This document shows positions 47,427-57,850 of a stretch of DNA of 64,000 nt, piece after piece; positions within the stretch are counted from its first letter, which is position 1; each line of letters starts with the position of its first letter. The stretch lies in assembly GCA_001414345.1 (NCBI GenBank), contig LLCB01000151.1:1-64000 (forward strand). Reading direction: 5' to 3'. Under the pieces are notes generated by a model. It was not told the DNA's origin and searched no databases. It saw nothing but the letters and a program-made list of their open reading frames with translations. Source of the DNA: Hymenoscyphus infarciens. Its lineage: Eukaryota; Ascomycota; Leotiomycetes; Helotiales; Helotiaceae. Made by a program: the position numbers and the translations under genes.

Positions 47427-50351
47427 CTATTCCCCCATCAAATCCAAATAAGCATCCCTCTCACTCTTGGTATCTTTCCCACACAACCCCTCACCATCCC
47501 CACCATCAACAGCATGGTATCTAACCTGCATCCTAGGTTGCTCATGTTTAAACTGCACAACATTTTTATATTTGATCACGTCCGCTTGACCCGAAAGAGT
47601 TTCCGTCGCAACCTCCAACCGCTTACGAACCATATGAGCCACGAGTTTTCTCCTTCCGTTTCCGCGGAGGAGAGCGGACAGTTGGGAATCGAGTTTATCC
47701 CTGGTTTCCATGTCGAGAGAGAGATGGGATTCTTTGTCTTTGATTGCCATTACTTCCTCTGATCTTGGACCGATGGATTTCTCAGGCGTTGTCTCGTCAC
47801 CTTGAGCCATTTCTTGACGGAATCTTCGTAGGTCGATCATCTCCTGCATCGTCAATCGATCCTTCAACTTCCTCTTCTTCCTCATCTCTTTATCCTCCTT
47901 AATTCCGGGCCGCATACTCCTTTCCATTTCCCGCTTCCTTAGCCGTTCCTTGAATTCCTTCCTCTTTTGCCTCTTCTTGGATTCCTTCTTGGTGAGTAGC
48001 TCCTCTGTGGTTTGCAGGCTCCGTGGTTTAAAGGGCTTCTCGTGCGTGTGACGAGTCACCTTCAACTGAGACGGATAATTCGAAGGGGCGAATCTGAAAG
48101 TCTTTGTGACTTGGCCAATGGATGTTTTCATGGTGAATCTATTATGGAATTCGATAATTTCAATGGTTGATTCGATCAGCTCGGTAGCTGAACTGATCCA
48201 TTCTGCCCGTGCTTTTATTCTGGCCTCGATGCCGTTGATTCGAATCCAACGATCGTTGATTTCACGTATGTTGGCACGGGTTTTCAGCTCGAAAAGTTTT
48301 CTCAGAAGGTACGAAGCCTCCTGGATGCTTCCTGGCTCAACTGGTTCGCAACCAAGCTGGTTGAATTTCGAGATTGATGTGATTTCGGGGTTTGCCACAA
48401 GAGCCGTGTTGTTAATATCATCAGAATTCAAGACCGGCGCGGTGTTCTGTTGTACCGCCAGTTCTTCGTCATTTAAATTCGACTCCAAAATCGAGTCAAG
48501 GGTTCTGGAACGCTGGATATCTTCGGCAGCTTGGTTTTTCATATGCTCCATCATGCCGCGCAGAGCATCCCAAGATAGATAAGGATGCAAGACAGGTTCA
48601 AGATCGCCCTTTGGATCGATCCCGCAAAGGGACAAGAGTTGATACATATCCAATCGAACAGCCCGATTGAAGTTCAAGGCTGATTTCGTCCTTCCATCCT
48701 CCCAGTACATCAAAATACCCTGTAGAAGCTTGGCAGCTGTTTTGTAATCACTGACAGCCACAGTAACTTTGATTAGTAGATGGATGCTCTCAGGAAACAC
48801 AGTTTGTGCCTCTCGAATTGCAGCTCGAACGGTACGCGCAGCATCCCCGACTTTGAATAAGACAATTGACCCTCGAATGAGAGCTTCGAAAATTGCCGGA
48901 GATCTGGAGTACTTTTCACTTAACCAGCCGTTGCGATGGCAAAGTTTGGTTTTGGGTGAAAATGCCCACTCCTGGACATCTTTCTCCTGGGCCAGTTGCC
49001 AAAGTCCCTTTCTCTTGACGTGCATGTCTCTACCTTCCGGATCCACTGCCCTCATGCGCCGGATTATCAATCGAAACCCATGGCTATCTCGTTTGGCGAT
49101 ATAATGGTCCAGGATAGCTTTGACCGCATTGTCATTGAGTAGCATCTTACTGTCATCAAGCAGAGAATCTACTACAGCTTGAGCAAGATGATGTTGTTGC
49201 AATCGGGTGAGTTGATCGATTAGAATATTGTATGTTTCAATATTTGGTGGGGCACTTGCAACCAACAGGTTGTAGCAAACCTTTCCAACCGTGGTTTGAA
49301 TATGACCTTGATCCCCGGGGGTTACCTTGGCCAACAATTGACTCATGGCACTGTGTAGAGTGCAGCGTTCTTTGGACACCTCCTCGTCCGTTTTCCATGA
49401 ATAAATTGGCGATTGCACAAATCTGTTCCTCAGTCCAATCAATAATCTGGCGATCTCTTCCGTTTCTTCTTCCATATGAAATTTCCTTGGGGTCGCAACC
49501 AAAGTGCCGTCTTTCAGACATGCAAGTTTGCTTCGGTGGAGAATCTGGTCCACAAGTCTTTGAATCATTGCCTCCATTTTCCGTAAATGAGCATCGCTTC
49601 TAGGTGCCCGATGCTCGATTTCGGAACTCTGCTCTCGCAATACGTCTCGGCCAGATACACTGTTCTTGCTCATCCAAAGAGCCACTTCCATACTCTCTGA
49701 CTGAACCTCCAAACATTCCCCTACTTGAACAGATTCGGAATTTGTACACTCGGATCCGGTCTTGGAAATTGTGCCCATGTCCATTTTATTTGTATTCCAA
49801 GCATTGTAAACGTGGTTCCAGGAGGTCGAGCCCGTGTCATGTTTGTGATTGAGCGATTCGAAGTTGGCTTTTGTATGCTGAGGATAAAGATACCTGTTGA
49901 TCACTCCTTCCATCTTGTCTGTGCCTACCCTTCGTACATAATTCAACTCGGTATCCGTCGCCCCATCATCTTTGGTTGCTGGCTCCGAGGTATTCTCAAG
50001 TTGCGACTCTTTCCCAAGGCCCGCAATTACTTGATCCCAATTTGTCACTTCCTTGTCCACCTGATCTTTCATTGACGGTTCCGGTATATTTCTCACAGAC
50101 TTCCCAGCCTTGACATCTGCAATCGCCTGGTCCCAATCCCTCGTTCTGTTTTCCTTCACCCGGGCATCTGCGATTGCAGCCGTAGCTAAAATCGAGGAGT
50201 AACATGCTGTAATGAATTCCCCTGCTGTGACCTTGCGCCTTCGTATTCCTGCCGTGGCGGTTCGTCGACCGAGAGCTATCGTAGAGTGTAGGCAGGAGCT
50301 ACATTGACAGGATGACCTGATCTGCGCAGTTCGAGACCAAAGGTTTTGCAT
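47427..50351 (-). CDS. Mitochondrial PPR-like protein, 974 residues
   Basis: A single-exon gene. The N-terminus is basic with few acidic residues and reads as a mitochondrial presequence, with a CQCSSC cluster (Cys15, Cys17, Cys20). A central helical region (about 330-560) has pentatricopeptide-like helix pairs (ETYNILIDQLTRL, NDNAVKAILDHYI, HGFRLIIRRMR). A strongly basic coiled-coil segment follows near 790-860 (KKESKKRQKRKEFKERL and similar), then an acidic end. I recall the N-terminal pattern from a conserved family of fungal mitochondrial proteins, but cannot name a proven function. RNA binding in mitochondrial gene expression is the natural inference. The start ATG is 316 bp from a divergent gene. 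Confidence 0.8.
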   Translation of the reverse strand: MQNLWSRTAQIRSSCQCSSCLHSTIALGRRTATAGIRRRKVTAGEFITACYSSILATAAIADARVKENRTRDWDQAIADVKAGKSVRNIPEPSMKDQVDKEVTNWDQVIAGLGKESQLENTSEPATKDDGATDTELNYVRRVGTDKMEGVINRYLYPQHTKANFESLNHKHDTGSTSWNHVYNAWNTNKMDMGTISKTGSECTNSESVQVGECLEVQSESMEVALWMSKNSVSGRDVLREQSSEIEHRAPRSDAHLRKMEAMIQRLVDQILHRSKLACLKDGTLVATPRKFHMEEETEEIARLLIGLRNRFVQSPIYSWKTDEEVSKERCTLHSAMSQLLAKVTPGDQGHIQTTVGKVCYNLLVASAPPNIETYNILIDQLTRLQQHHLAQAVVDSLLDDSKMLLNDNAVKAILDHYIAKRDSHGFRLIIRRMRAVDPEGRDMHVKRKGLWQLAQEKDVQEWAFSPKTKLCHRNGWLSEKYSRSPAIFEALIRGSIVLFKVGDAARTVRAAIREAQTVFPESIHLLIKVTVAVSDYKTAAKLLQGILMYWEDGRTKSALNFNRAVRLDMYQLLSLCGIDPKGDLEPVLHPYLSWDALRGMMEHMKNQAAEDIQRSRTLDSILESNLNDEELAVQQNTAPVLNSDDINNTALVANPEITSISKFNQLGCEPVEPGSIQEASYLLRKLFELKTRANIREINDRWIRINGIEARIKARAEWISSATELIESTIEIIEFHNRFTMKTSIGQVTKTFRFAPSNYPSQLKVTRHTHEKPFKPRSLQTTEELLTKKESKKRQKRKEFKERLRKREMERSMRPGIKEDKEMRKKRKLKDRLTMQEMIDLRRFRQEMAQGDETTPEKSIGPRSEEVMAIKDKESHLSLDMETRDKLDSQLSALLRGNGRRKLVAHMVRKRLEVATETLSGQADVIKYKNVVQFKHEQPRMQVRYHAVDGGDGEGLCGKDTKSERDAYLDLMGE

Positions 50352-50666
50352 ATTAGACGCATGCTGGATGTATGAGGGCTCGCGGTAATTGAAATTGTCG
50401 CATCGCCCAATTACTTAGCAACTTGAATTGGAACTGGCGGACGGGGGGGAGGGGGGCATTTTGAGGATTGAGGTTGGATTGGAGAAACAACGGGGTGGAC
50501 CAAGGAACCTTTCGATGTTTGAAAATCCTGCTTGCCGCTTTAAAAGGCCGAGAAGCCGGGGTTATTCCGTGGAAGCCCCTCCAAAATGTTCCACCACCAT
50601 CTTGAGATTCAGATGCACCCTCATCTCTCATCAACAACATAAAACTCGGAAACCAAGACCGCATCT
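50352..50666. promoter_or_regulatory. Bidirectional promoter, PPR-like / DUF866
   Basis: A 315-bp interval between two divergent start codons. It contains a G-rich run (GGGGGGGAGGGGGG) near 50441-50456. No TATA box is evident. Confidence 0.6.
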
Positions 50667-51375
50667 ATGTTGACCCTTACTCTTACTGCCGAGCTTAACG
50701 GGTTTGTATTGTAACTGTGTTGTATTGAGTACTTACTAACACTCACATAGCGTTACCAACTTGAGACCTGATGACACCCCCGAAACTCCCTTTTGGTACA
50801 CTTTCAAAGTCCAGTGTACGTCTTGCAGAGAGACTCATCCAAACTTTGTCTCTGTTAGCAGGTTTGTAAGTTGAAATATGGAATCCTTGTTTCACCCAAC
50901 TCGGATTGACCAGAGCACAGGAAGCAAATGAAATGAGCGGTAGTCGAGGGGAAGCCAACTTTGTCTGGAAGTGTAAATCATGCAAGGTATTTCCGCCTTC
51001 ACTTCTCGGCTCTTCAAGTGCATGAGAATGGATCAGTGGTAATAACTTCTACAGAGAGAATCTTCTGCAACTATCAAGATACCACCAGTCCCCTACGAGC
51101 AAGCCTCCCCCCCAACACGCCAAAAGGTCATCGAATTTGACTGCCGTGGACTTGAGTTTACGGAGTTCAAGCCAGAGGTAAGTCAAAGTCAAACTTCATA
51201 GATAATCCGGAAGTTCTGACAAAATCTCTAGGGGGAATGGCTCGCAACTGGTCTAGAGTCAAACAGCAAATTTACAGCTATTGAGCTCGATGATGGAGAG
51301 TGGTTTGACTATGACGAGAAGGCGGGGGATGAAGTTAGTATCAAGGAATTGAAATGGGAAATTCGGAGGAATTGA
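50667..51375 (+). CDS. CXXC zinc-binding protein (DUF866/CZIB family)
   Basis: Five short exons, 50667-50701, 50751-50865, 50921-50986, 51055-51177 and 51232-51375, giving 160 residues, the usual length for this family. Two CXXC pairs bind one zinc: QCTSC (Cys34, Cys37) and KCKSC (Cys68, Cys71). Other conserved parts are WYTFKVQC, SGSRGEANFVWKC, IPPVPYE, FDCRGLEFTEF, GEWLATG and a C-terminal FDYDEK. The exon 2/3 border is set by GTAAGT after SRF, which restores the conserved EANEMSGSRGE. Yeast YCR090C and human C1orf123 are the relatives I know; cellular role unclear. None of the exons is long enough to stand out as an ORF. Confidence 0.92.
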
Positions 51376-51543
51376 TCGGTACTAAAACGGGCTCAAGGAA
51401 GTAAAGATGATCCTCACGACATATCGAAATCTTCAATGTGACATCCACAACAATCAACCTCAGGTTCAAAAAGATGAGTTGCAATATTTCTAATAAATAT
51501 AATCTCGTGACCGACTGGCTGAAGTACAAACACCCCCTGAGAA

Positions 51544-52170
51544 CTATGCCTCCTCGGTCTTGACCTGAATTCTCAGTCCCTTTCCAAGCGTGATCTCGTC
51601 CGAAAGAAAGAACCTCATTCCCGTATAGGAAGCCTTTCGCTCCCCACCGCCCCCAACTAGCCGAATTGAAGAAGCTTCCTTAACTGGCCCTTGAATATCA
51701 AGAGTGTTAAATTCGTTTTCACCTGACTTCTGACTGACTCTAAACCTATGTCTATGGTCTTGAGGATGATGGTTAGGATCATTCGCCTCTACACCCTTAA
51801 AAACTGGGTTCTTTTGATAACTAGTGCTGAATCCCGCTTGATCAAATGGCATTGTGACGGTTGCTACGGCTGCGCGGGTACTTTCGTCATGTACCTTGAG
51901 GCGGAATTTGATTCCATTTCTTTCGGTTAGGGTCCATTTGAAGTTCCCTTTGAATCCGATGTCTTCAATGTCGTACTTGGTGTCTGCCTTGAAAATTTCG
52001 CTATCTTTTAGAGATCTTGGTGTATCTTCGTTGCTGAGAATGGCAAACCACTGTTGGACTTGCGTGAGGTTTCTGGTTGGTTTTGGCTTCGATGAACCGG
52101 ACTTTGAAGGGCCCTTAGAGTTGCCCTTAGAGCTTTTACTCTGCCAGTCTTTTGCTGAACCGCGAAACAT
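51544..52170 (-). CDS. Hypothetical basic protein, 208 residues
   Basis: One open frame without introns, starting at 52170. The N-terminus is low complexity and basic (KSSKGNSKGPSKSGSSKPKP), probably disordered. The rest is mixed alpha/beta with WFAILSNEDTPRSLKDSE, a FKWTLTERNGIKFRLKVHD strand pattern and a glycine run GGGGE. No signal peptide or membrane segment. I do not recognise the family. Frame length, codon usage like its neighbours and a clean start support it as a gene. Confidence 0.65.
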   Translation of the reverse strand: MFRGSAKDWQSKSSKGNSKGPSKSGSSKPKPTRNLTQVQQWFAILSNEDTPRSLKDSEIFKADTKYDIEDIGFKGNFKWTLTERNGIKFRLKVHDESTRAAVATVTMPFDQAGFSTSYQKNPVFKGVEANDPNHHPQDHRHRFRVSQKSGENEFNTLDIQGPVKEASSIRLVGGGGERKASYTGMRFFLSDEITLGKGLRIQVKTEEA

Positions 52171-53370
52171 GATGGCAACCGCTTACTGATAGATAGAAGT
52201 TGCTTAAGAGAGAAGCTGGATAGAGTTCCGATGAGGGTGTAAATATTACCGTTGGTTTGTGATCTTTACAGGGTGGCCGTTCATTCAAATTCAAAGAAAT
52301 CCCTTTGTCTTGCTTTGAGTAAAGTTCTCCCGATACCAAAATAAGGTGAAGGAAAATAGGTACAAAGGTACAAATGTTGAAAACAGCAAACTTTACAACA
52401 AAGCACCCATCACTTAACAAAAAACACCGGTGTACTGTACTTGAAAATAAGCAGTGAATTATGAAGAGACTCGCGTGATAGAAGTAGAAGAGGAATGGAG
52501 TAAACAAAACGTTAAGCTGAAGCCTTGCACATAGAGTCAAAAATCAAACTTGATGACAGTGATTAGTATGAGCATGACACAAACTCCCGCCTCAACTCCA
52601 ACTTGGAGGTATTCCTTCTTTAAAGAATTCTATCATAAGAAGGAATAATGAAAAGAATTGCTAACTTCAGTAATATTTTATATAAAAGTGGTGCCGTCTG
52701 TGATTGGCTGAAGGGTGGGTGGGGTTGGGTCTCGCTAGATTTGCTCTCCCATTTTTCGCTGACTGCCGGCGGTGCATCAAGGACAAGTTTGAGCCAACAG
52801 CATACGAACTCAAGTCGTACAATTTTAGAAACCGCGCTTCGTACTTGTCAGAAGTGCGTCACTTTCACAATCGCGCACCAAGCACCAACATGTCTTTCTT
52901 TCCTCGCCATTTCACCAGACCATTTCGTTGTTGGCTCCCAAGCATGGAACGATTCTATCATAAGTCCGCTTGATTTGCGCACTTTTTCGACAACAGGAAC
53001 GGGCTTATTGACTTTATTCAAGATATCGCTCCAGATAGATGAAGCGTGAGAAACCTCAATATCCAATTCATCACTAAAACTTAAAGAACGGTAGTCCAAT
53101 CTTTGACCACGCCATCAGGGATCCTCTCACTTCACGTTTTGGCTTCGAGAATTGTTACTGGAGCCATAGACAGACATATACAGACGTATGATATTCATAA
53201 GATCAATGGGCAATTATCACTTCTACCACAAAAAGACCACGCTTTCTTTTAGCCTAAGATCGGAATAACATCCATTCAACACCATCCAACGCTGTTATCC
53301 AATATCGCTTGCACCACTAGCTTAGGGGGAAGTTCATATTCTTCGACTTCCTCGTTCCAGACTCAGACCC
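52171..53370. other. Intergenic with a promoter-like stretch
   Basis: At 52678-52687 a TATATAAAAG box is followed by ATTGGC, and an ATG at 52891 opens MSFFPRHFTRPFR, which recalls the start of small heat-shock proteins, but the frame stops after 27 codons and no alpha-crystallin domain follows. It may be a promoter joined to a decapitated gene. The word ATTCTATCATAAG occurs twice (about 52627 and 52952). Nothing else is recognised. Confidence 0.4.
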
Positions 53371-54009
53371 GTGGAAGCGTGTCTGAGGAATGAAGATGGT
53401 CTTTTGCCTTCGCATCATCCCCATCCTGCTTGGGCTATAGCATGGACACCATTACCCGGCCCTGGAAGAGAAGTCGGTACTGATGAAGGTCAAGGTCTCT
53501 ACACTGTCGGATACGATGGAGTAATAAGAAACGTTTCTTGGACTATCACTTCGAGTTTCCTCAGCAACCAGGAAAGGACTCGTGACCAGCCACCCACCAA
53601 TATCCATGAGGGTCTAGGAATCACTGGTATTGCAAATCTAATGGTCCCTGGTTGTATGTAGGGAAGTGATACTGTGGTTACCACCGGCCGAGACAGAACT
53701 GTGAGAATAGTAGACTTATTCACAAATGGTGGTAGACGTGGGGGTATTCTCAGTACACTGTAACTGAATGATAAAGGCACATGGGGTATCAACTTAATTG
53801 GGAGGCCACACGTACCAGATGAGGACTTGGAAGATCGGTTGGTCAGAAATGAGCTTGAAGACATTGAGCTCATGAGAAATATCGAGGCTGGAGAATTAGA
53901 TCTTGAGGGTGATGACGAGGAAATGGAGGGGGACCTGGAGGAAGAACTCAATGAAGATGGGGACGACGAGGAGCCTTTCGACGCTGATGAATACGGGGAA
54001 AAAGCATAA
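53371..54009 (+). pseudogene. Decayed gene with acidic C-terminus
   Basis: One frame stays readable for 640 bp but carries a TAG at about 53659 and a TAA at about 53761, consistent with CAG/CAA mutated by RIP. It reads HPHPAWAIAWTPLPGPG, VGYDGVIRNVSWTI, TVVTTGRDRTVRIVDLF, KGTWGINLIGRPHVP, and then a strongly acidic run (LEGDDEEMEGDLEEELNED). A WD-like blade pattern is faintly suggested by RDRTVRIVDL. I cannot name the parent. The first codon shown is GTG, so the true 5' end is missing or further upstream. Confidence 0.5.
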
Positions 54010-54224
54010 CACATGGACCATGGATTAAACCACGAAGTTATACAATTCTCGTCGGTTCTCTCGAGGTTGGACCTACCCTCGTGCGACCATCTGGGCGAAA
54101 AAGGGTTGGTTTTCGATGCATACTTGCACGAAGATAGAAGCATCGGAGCTAGTGCGAGTTTAACACAAACCTACTGCCAAAGTTTGCATGTGGGAGAGTA
54201 GATGAGGTGGAAATCTGCAACAGT

Positions 54225-55048
54225 CTAACACAACATACAAGCACTTTTGCATTTCTCGCTTGTTTTCCAGAAGGCTCCTACTTCGTCACTGACCTTTCCA
54301 TTCAAACTCGGGCACCCTGAATCGTATACTTGCGGAGAGACAAATGAAGCTGTGGTCTCGTTGTTGTATCCCAACCTCACCAATGTCTCAGCATTTGAAT
54401 TCTCGTACAGTGGCCATCCATAGGCCGACAACCCAATTTTCGGCTCTTTTGCAAATGCAGCAACTGCTTTCATCATATAACGACTGGTTGTTTCTTCGAT
54501 TTGGGTGTTCTAAATCAATCTAAATCAATGACACATCTTGAGCTGTTCCAAGAACCATCTCAAGATCACTTACATGATATGCGCCGCTTCTGGATACAGA
54601 CGCAATTTGGACTAGTCCCCGAGATACATGTACCACCAAGCTGGAACTGAGAGCTCTTCACGATGAGCAGTCTCGATGGCGGTAGCACAAGTAAAACTTT
54701 CTAATTCCAAAAGTTCCCACCGGGCCTCTGTATGGTTTGAATTTTGTGCAAATGCTCCAATTTTGTAAAATCCCGGTTCATTATGAGTATTCCTAGTCAA
54801 GGAAGGAAGTTTTGCGAATTTCCCTGCAATGGTTAATTCCTTGAAACCAGAGGAGGTTCGAATCTTAGGTTTGCAACTGGAGCTTGAGCATACGGGATTA
54901 CTAGACATTCCGACACCTGTGTTCGATTTTTGGCTGGGTGACCGATTACCAATCTACTGATAGTCTTAAAAGCTCCTCCTACTTCAGAAGCCGTGGATAT
55001 AGAAAGTGACCATGAGAACGCAAGCGCAAGAAAGAATTTCATGGCCAA
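54225..55048 (-). pseudogene. Type-B carboxylesterase, core deleted
   Basis: The N-terminal part (MKFFLALAFSWSLSIS signal peptide, VIGHPAKNRTQVSE, VIPYAQAPVANLRFEPP) ends at about 54836 and is followed almost at once by the C-terminal third: NTHNEPGFYKIGAF, ETLDE-less, FTCATAIETAHR, VPAWWYMYLGD, then YMMKAVAAFAKEPKIGL and YGWPLYEN, LVRLGYNNETTASF, VYDSGCPSLNGKV. The central part with the nucleophile elbow GESAG is absent, and stops interrupt the frame after YLGD. The gene is dead. Intact relatives are secreted esterases/lipases of the alpha/beta-hydrolase fold. Confidence 0.85.
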
Positions 55049-55802
55049 GAAGAACTTATTGAGAACTACGGAAGTTTAAGAAAACCCCCTCAAGTACCAC
55101 GAGAGCTGGGTCCAGAACCGAGGATGCTTTATCCCTATCGCCGAACGGCAATTGAAGGTGGGCTATCTGTGGATGGTCGTCTTACTTCCTTCCACTCCTC
55201 AGCCGAACAAAATGGATCACAATTTGAATCAGAAGAGCTGTAGATTCCAAAAATGGGGAAAGAGGAGAACTAAGCTCCCCTGAAGTGATACCAGGTTTGC
55301 TACTGGTGCTAATGGTCGTAATACTGAACGGGTCGCACCGGGTAATACTGCAATCCCCAAGCGAGCCAATGAGGGGAAGATCAACCTACACTTGATACTA
55401 AAAATAGGACAAGGAAATTTAAACAAGAGAAGCAATTCAATTCCCATTTAAACAACAGGTAAACAACCCCCGAGAGTTTGCTGGAAAACGAGGAAGGAGA
55501 ATGCGTAACAATAAAAACACTTAATGGCACAGTAGAAAGACAAGGTTACTAAACTTGTTTCTCCAATCCACGGTAAAGAACTCAAAGCTCTAATTGGATG
55601 CTTAGGAGAAGGTCTGTTAAAATCCAGAAACAAGATTACACTTGCCCTTGTACAGACGCAGAGAACATTTATAATGTTTGGGCATAAATATGGTTGGTTT
55701 TGCCGTCCTTATTTCGATTTTCTTTTCTACTTCATATCTCGCCACATCATATATCGACACCACACACCACACACCACACACCACACATTCCCACGTTCCA
55801 AC
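55049..55802. other. Intergenic
   Basis: No gene recognised. A (CACACCACA)n run lies at about 55765-55788 just before the start of the acidic protein gene. Confidence 0.5.
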
Positions 55803-56264
55803 ATGGCTGACTTGCAGGAAACTCACTTGTCGGAGAAGGAGATCCTTAAGGGGATTGAGAAACTCAGAAAGACGTTGGAGGAGCACCCCATGGTATTTGG
55901 GCCATTCACTGACGAGGATCTGAGACGTCGTCTCATCCTCTGTGCTGGTGATGTTTCTTTCGCGGAATTCAAATACAGAGGGGAATCTGAATTCCAATTA
56001 GATAAACTGGTTTCGGAAGTAAGCAAACAGATTCCTCATCAGTTTACTCGCAAGGAAATACTTCACGCACTAGATCTTTCTATGTACGATGTCAATGGAG
56101 CAGTGCTTTGGCCCAAGGCCCCGGGACCCACGTTCGACGGAGTTGAAGAGCAACCTGAAGAGCAGCCAGAAGAGGATGAGGAAGTGGAAGAAGGGGAAGA
56201 GCAAGAGGGGAAGGAGAGAGAGGAGACACCCTCCTTGGGTGACTGGGAGTACAAGTATGTTTAA
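55803..56264 (+). CDS. Acidic hypothetical protein, 153 residues
   Basis: The start at 55803 is chosen for its context (CCAACATGGCTGAC); the frame is open further upstream but the upstream segment looks untranslated (CACACA run). The protein has a helical N-terminal two thirds (EKEILKGIEKLRKTLEEHP, FTDEDLRRRLILCAGDVSFAEF, FTRKEILHALDLSMYDVNGAV) and a very acidic tail (EEQPEEQPEEDEEVEEGEEQ). Helical segments of the pattern LRRRLILCAGDVSFAEF and ILHALDLSMYDVNGAV look like a repeated motif (two helix pairs with AGDVSFAEF/LSMYDVNGAV), perhaps UBA-like. I do not recognise a family. It is the last gene before the repeat block. Confidence 0.6.
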   Translation: MADLQETHLSEKEILKGIEKLRKTLEEHPMVFGPFTDEDLRRRLILCAGDVSFAEFKYRGESEFQLDKLVSEVSKQIPHQFTRKEILHALDLSMYDVNGAVLWPKAPGPTFDGVEEQPEEQPEEDEEVEEGEEQEGKEREETPSLGDWEYKYV

Positions 56265-56330
56265 GCATATTTTACTCCATTCTTTTCTTTTCTTTCGTCC
56301 CAGTATCCAGTTGAGACAAACACTGTTTAT

Positions 56331-56558
56331 CAAGGTGGCAAGCAGACATAAAACGAAAGGTTAGAGTGCTTATAGAAGCTAGTGTTCTTAATAGAAGAGC
56401 ACCTCTACATGATTTCGTCCAAACCCTACAAAAAGAACCCACCTAGTCTTTTCCTTACCCCCCTCATTCCGTTCGTCAAGGTGGCGCCTAGACTTAAGCG
56501 AAACAGTAGAGTGATTAGTAGCTTATGTTCTTCATAAGAGAACACCTCTACAGGATTG
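56331..56558. repeat. Tandem duplication, period 146 bp
   Basis: The stretch starting CAAGGTGGCAAGCAGACATA recurs from 56477 as CAAGGTGGCGCCTAGACTTA. Both contain AGAGTG...GTTCTT(A/C)ATA...AAGAG, then CACCTCTACA(T/G)GATT. In the second copy GTTCTTCATAAGAGAAC forms a hairpin. It directly follows the acidic protein gene and could be its duplicated 3' region. Confidence 0.7.
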
Positions 56559-57449
56559 CCTTGCCTCTCTACCCACAACCCCCTCAAACATAATTACAAA
56601 TAAAAGTATACTTAACTAAAGAAATGTTTTGTTCATAAACTCCCCTGCAAAGTGTGTTGTACAATGATAGCTATGTAGACCCAACGTTTCTTCCTTTGCT
56701 TAGACCAATTAAGATGATGAGATGAAGTTTCAGGGCTGGAGAAACTTCATCTAGACACCGTAAAACCCAGTGCCACTTGATTCAAGTTCCTTTGATAACT
56801 TTATTAATAATAGAGGGTAAGTATTCTTTGGAATATTAGCTTATACAAAACATGGATTTTTTCAGAAACTATAAAACCTCGCTTATAGGCGAATTCACTT
56901 CAATAGCAATAGTTCAATAAGATGAAATTACTTCTTCTAGTTAATAAAGAAACAAAGAAAGTTTCGTTCTTTCAACAGAAATATACTTTACTCTTAATAA
57001 AGAAGTGACCCTAGTTTATAAGAGCAGGTTATATAATAAAAATATCCTAGGTTTAAGCTATAGATTATCCTAGTTTCTAAGCTCTATAAAAGAAGAATCG
57101 TTATACTTATTTACTATAGTAAGAGAGACTAACTGAAATAAGGAAAGAATACTTTATTACTACTTTATCTATAAAAGTCTTTCTATTAATACTTATAAGC
57201 TACTTAGTTAACTTAATAAAAGCTATCTAAAATTCTTAAAATCCTTAAACCTGATTTTAGTTTTTATACTTTTTTAGTTTTTATAACATATATTAATAAT
57301 AAAGCCTCTATTTAAAAATCTAGCTTAATAAAATTTAAAGTTAAAATAAAAACAGAGTTATCTATTTATCTATATATTTTTTTAAATAGCTTTTAAAAAA
57401 CTTATATTATTTTTATTCTTAGAAAGTATTACTATATAAGAAAAGAGTA
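56559..57449. other. Entry into the right-hand RIP block
   Basis: No gene. From about 56800 the sequence becomes AT-rich and loses CA/TG. A short diverged inverted pair GATGAAGTTTC...GAAACTTCATC lies at 56720-56751. Confidence 0.6.
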
Positions 57450-57515
57450 GACTTAGGCAGCGATATTACTAGTAATATATCAAAGAAGTTTATAATATTT
57501 ATTAAATTATATTAA
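57450..57515 (+). repeat. LTR-like direct repeat, left copy, interrupted
   Basis: It begins GACTTAGGCAGCGATATTAC and matches 60022-60087 in direct orientation. After 57515 the match stops, and resumes at about 58915 (GTAATCTAATCGATACTAGG against GTAATCTAATTATTACTAGA after 60087). The intervening 1.4 kb (palindromic TATAC runs, microsatellites, the TIR element and the G+C-rich island) thus looks inserted into this copy. Confidence 0.6.
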
Positions 57516-57534
57516 TCTTACGAATTTCTTTTAT

Positions 57535-57700
57535 ATACTAGATATAATATTAGTATACTTACTATACCTAGTATACTTAGTATACTTAAGTCTTAAGTAT
57601 ACTATTATAATACTAGTTATAATAGAAGTAATAGCTATTACACTTTATACTAAGTATACTAAGTATACTAGCTATATTAAGTATACTAGCTATACTAGTT
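57535..57700. repeat. AGTATACTTA-type palindromic repeats
   Basis: Many copies of a 10-11-bp word near AGTATACTTAG, itself close to palindromic, in both orientations. Related words reappear at about 58812-58880, on the other side of the TIR element and G+C-rich island, so these may once have been one array. Confidence 0.7.
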
Positions 57701-57724
57701 ATTTAAGTTTATACTACTGTTTTA

Positions 57725-57850
57725 AATATATCTGTCTACTTACTTACTCTCTACTACTTATCTACCTGTCTACCTCTGCTTATCTGTTTATCTATCTACT
57801 TATCTACTTATCTATATACTCTACTTATATAGTCTACTTATATAAGAGGT
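57725..57850. repeat. TCTACTTA microsatellite
   Basis: Imperfect TCTACTTATCTAC-type tetranucleotide-based repeat, pyrimidine-rich. Confidence 0.75.

Noticed and set aside
53499..54143. 214-codon minus-strand ORF rich in Ser
   Set aside because: It is the antisense of the acidic GAG/GAT-rich tail of the decayed plus-strand gene.
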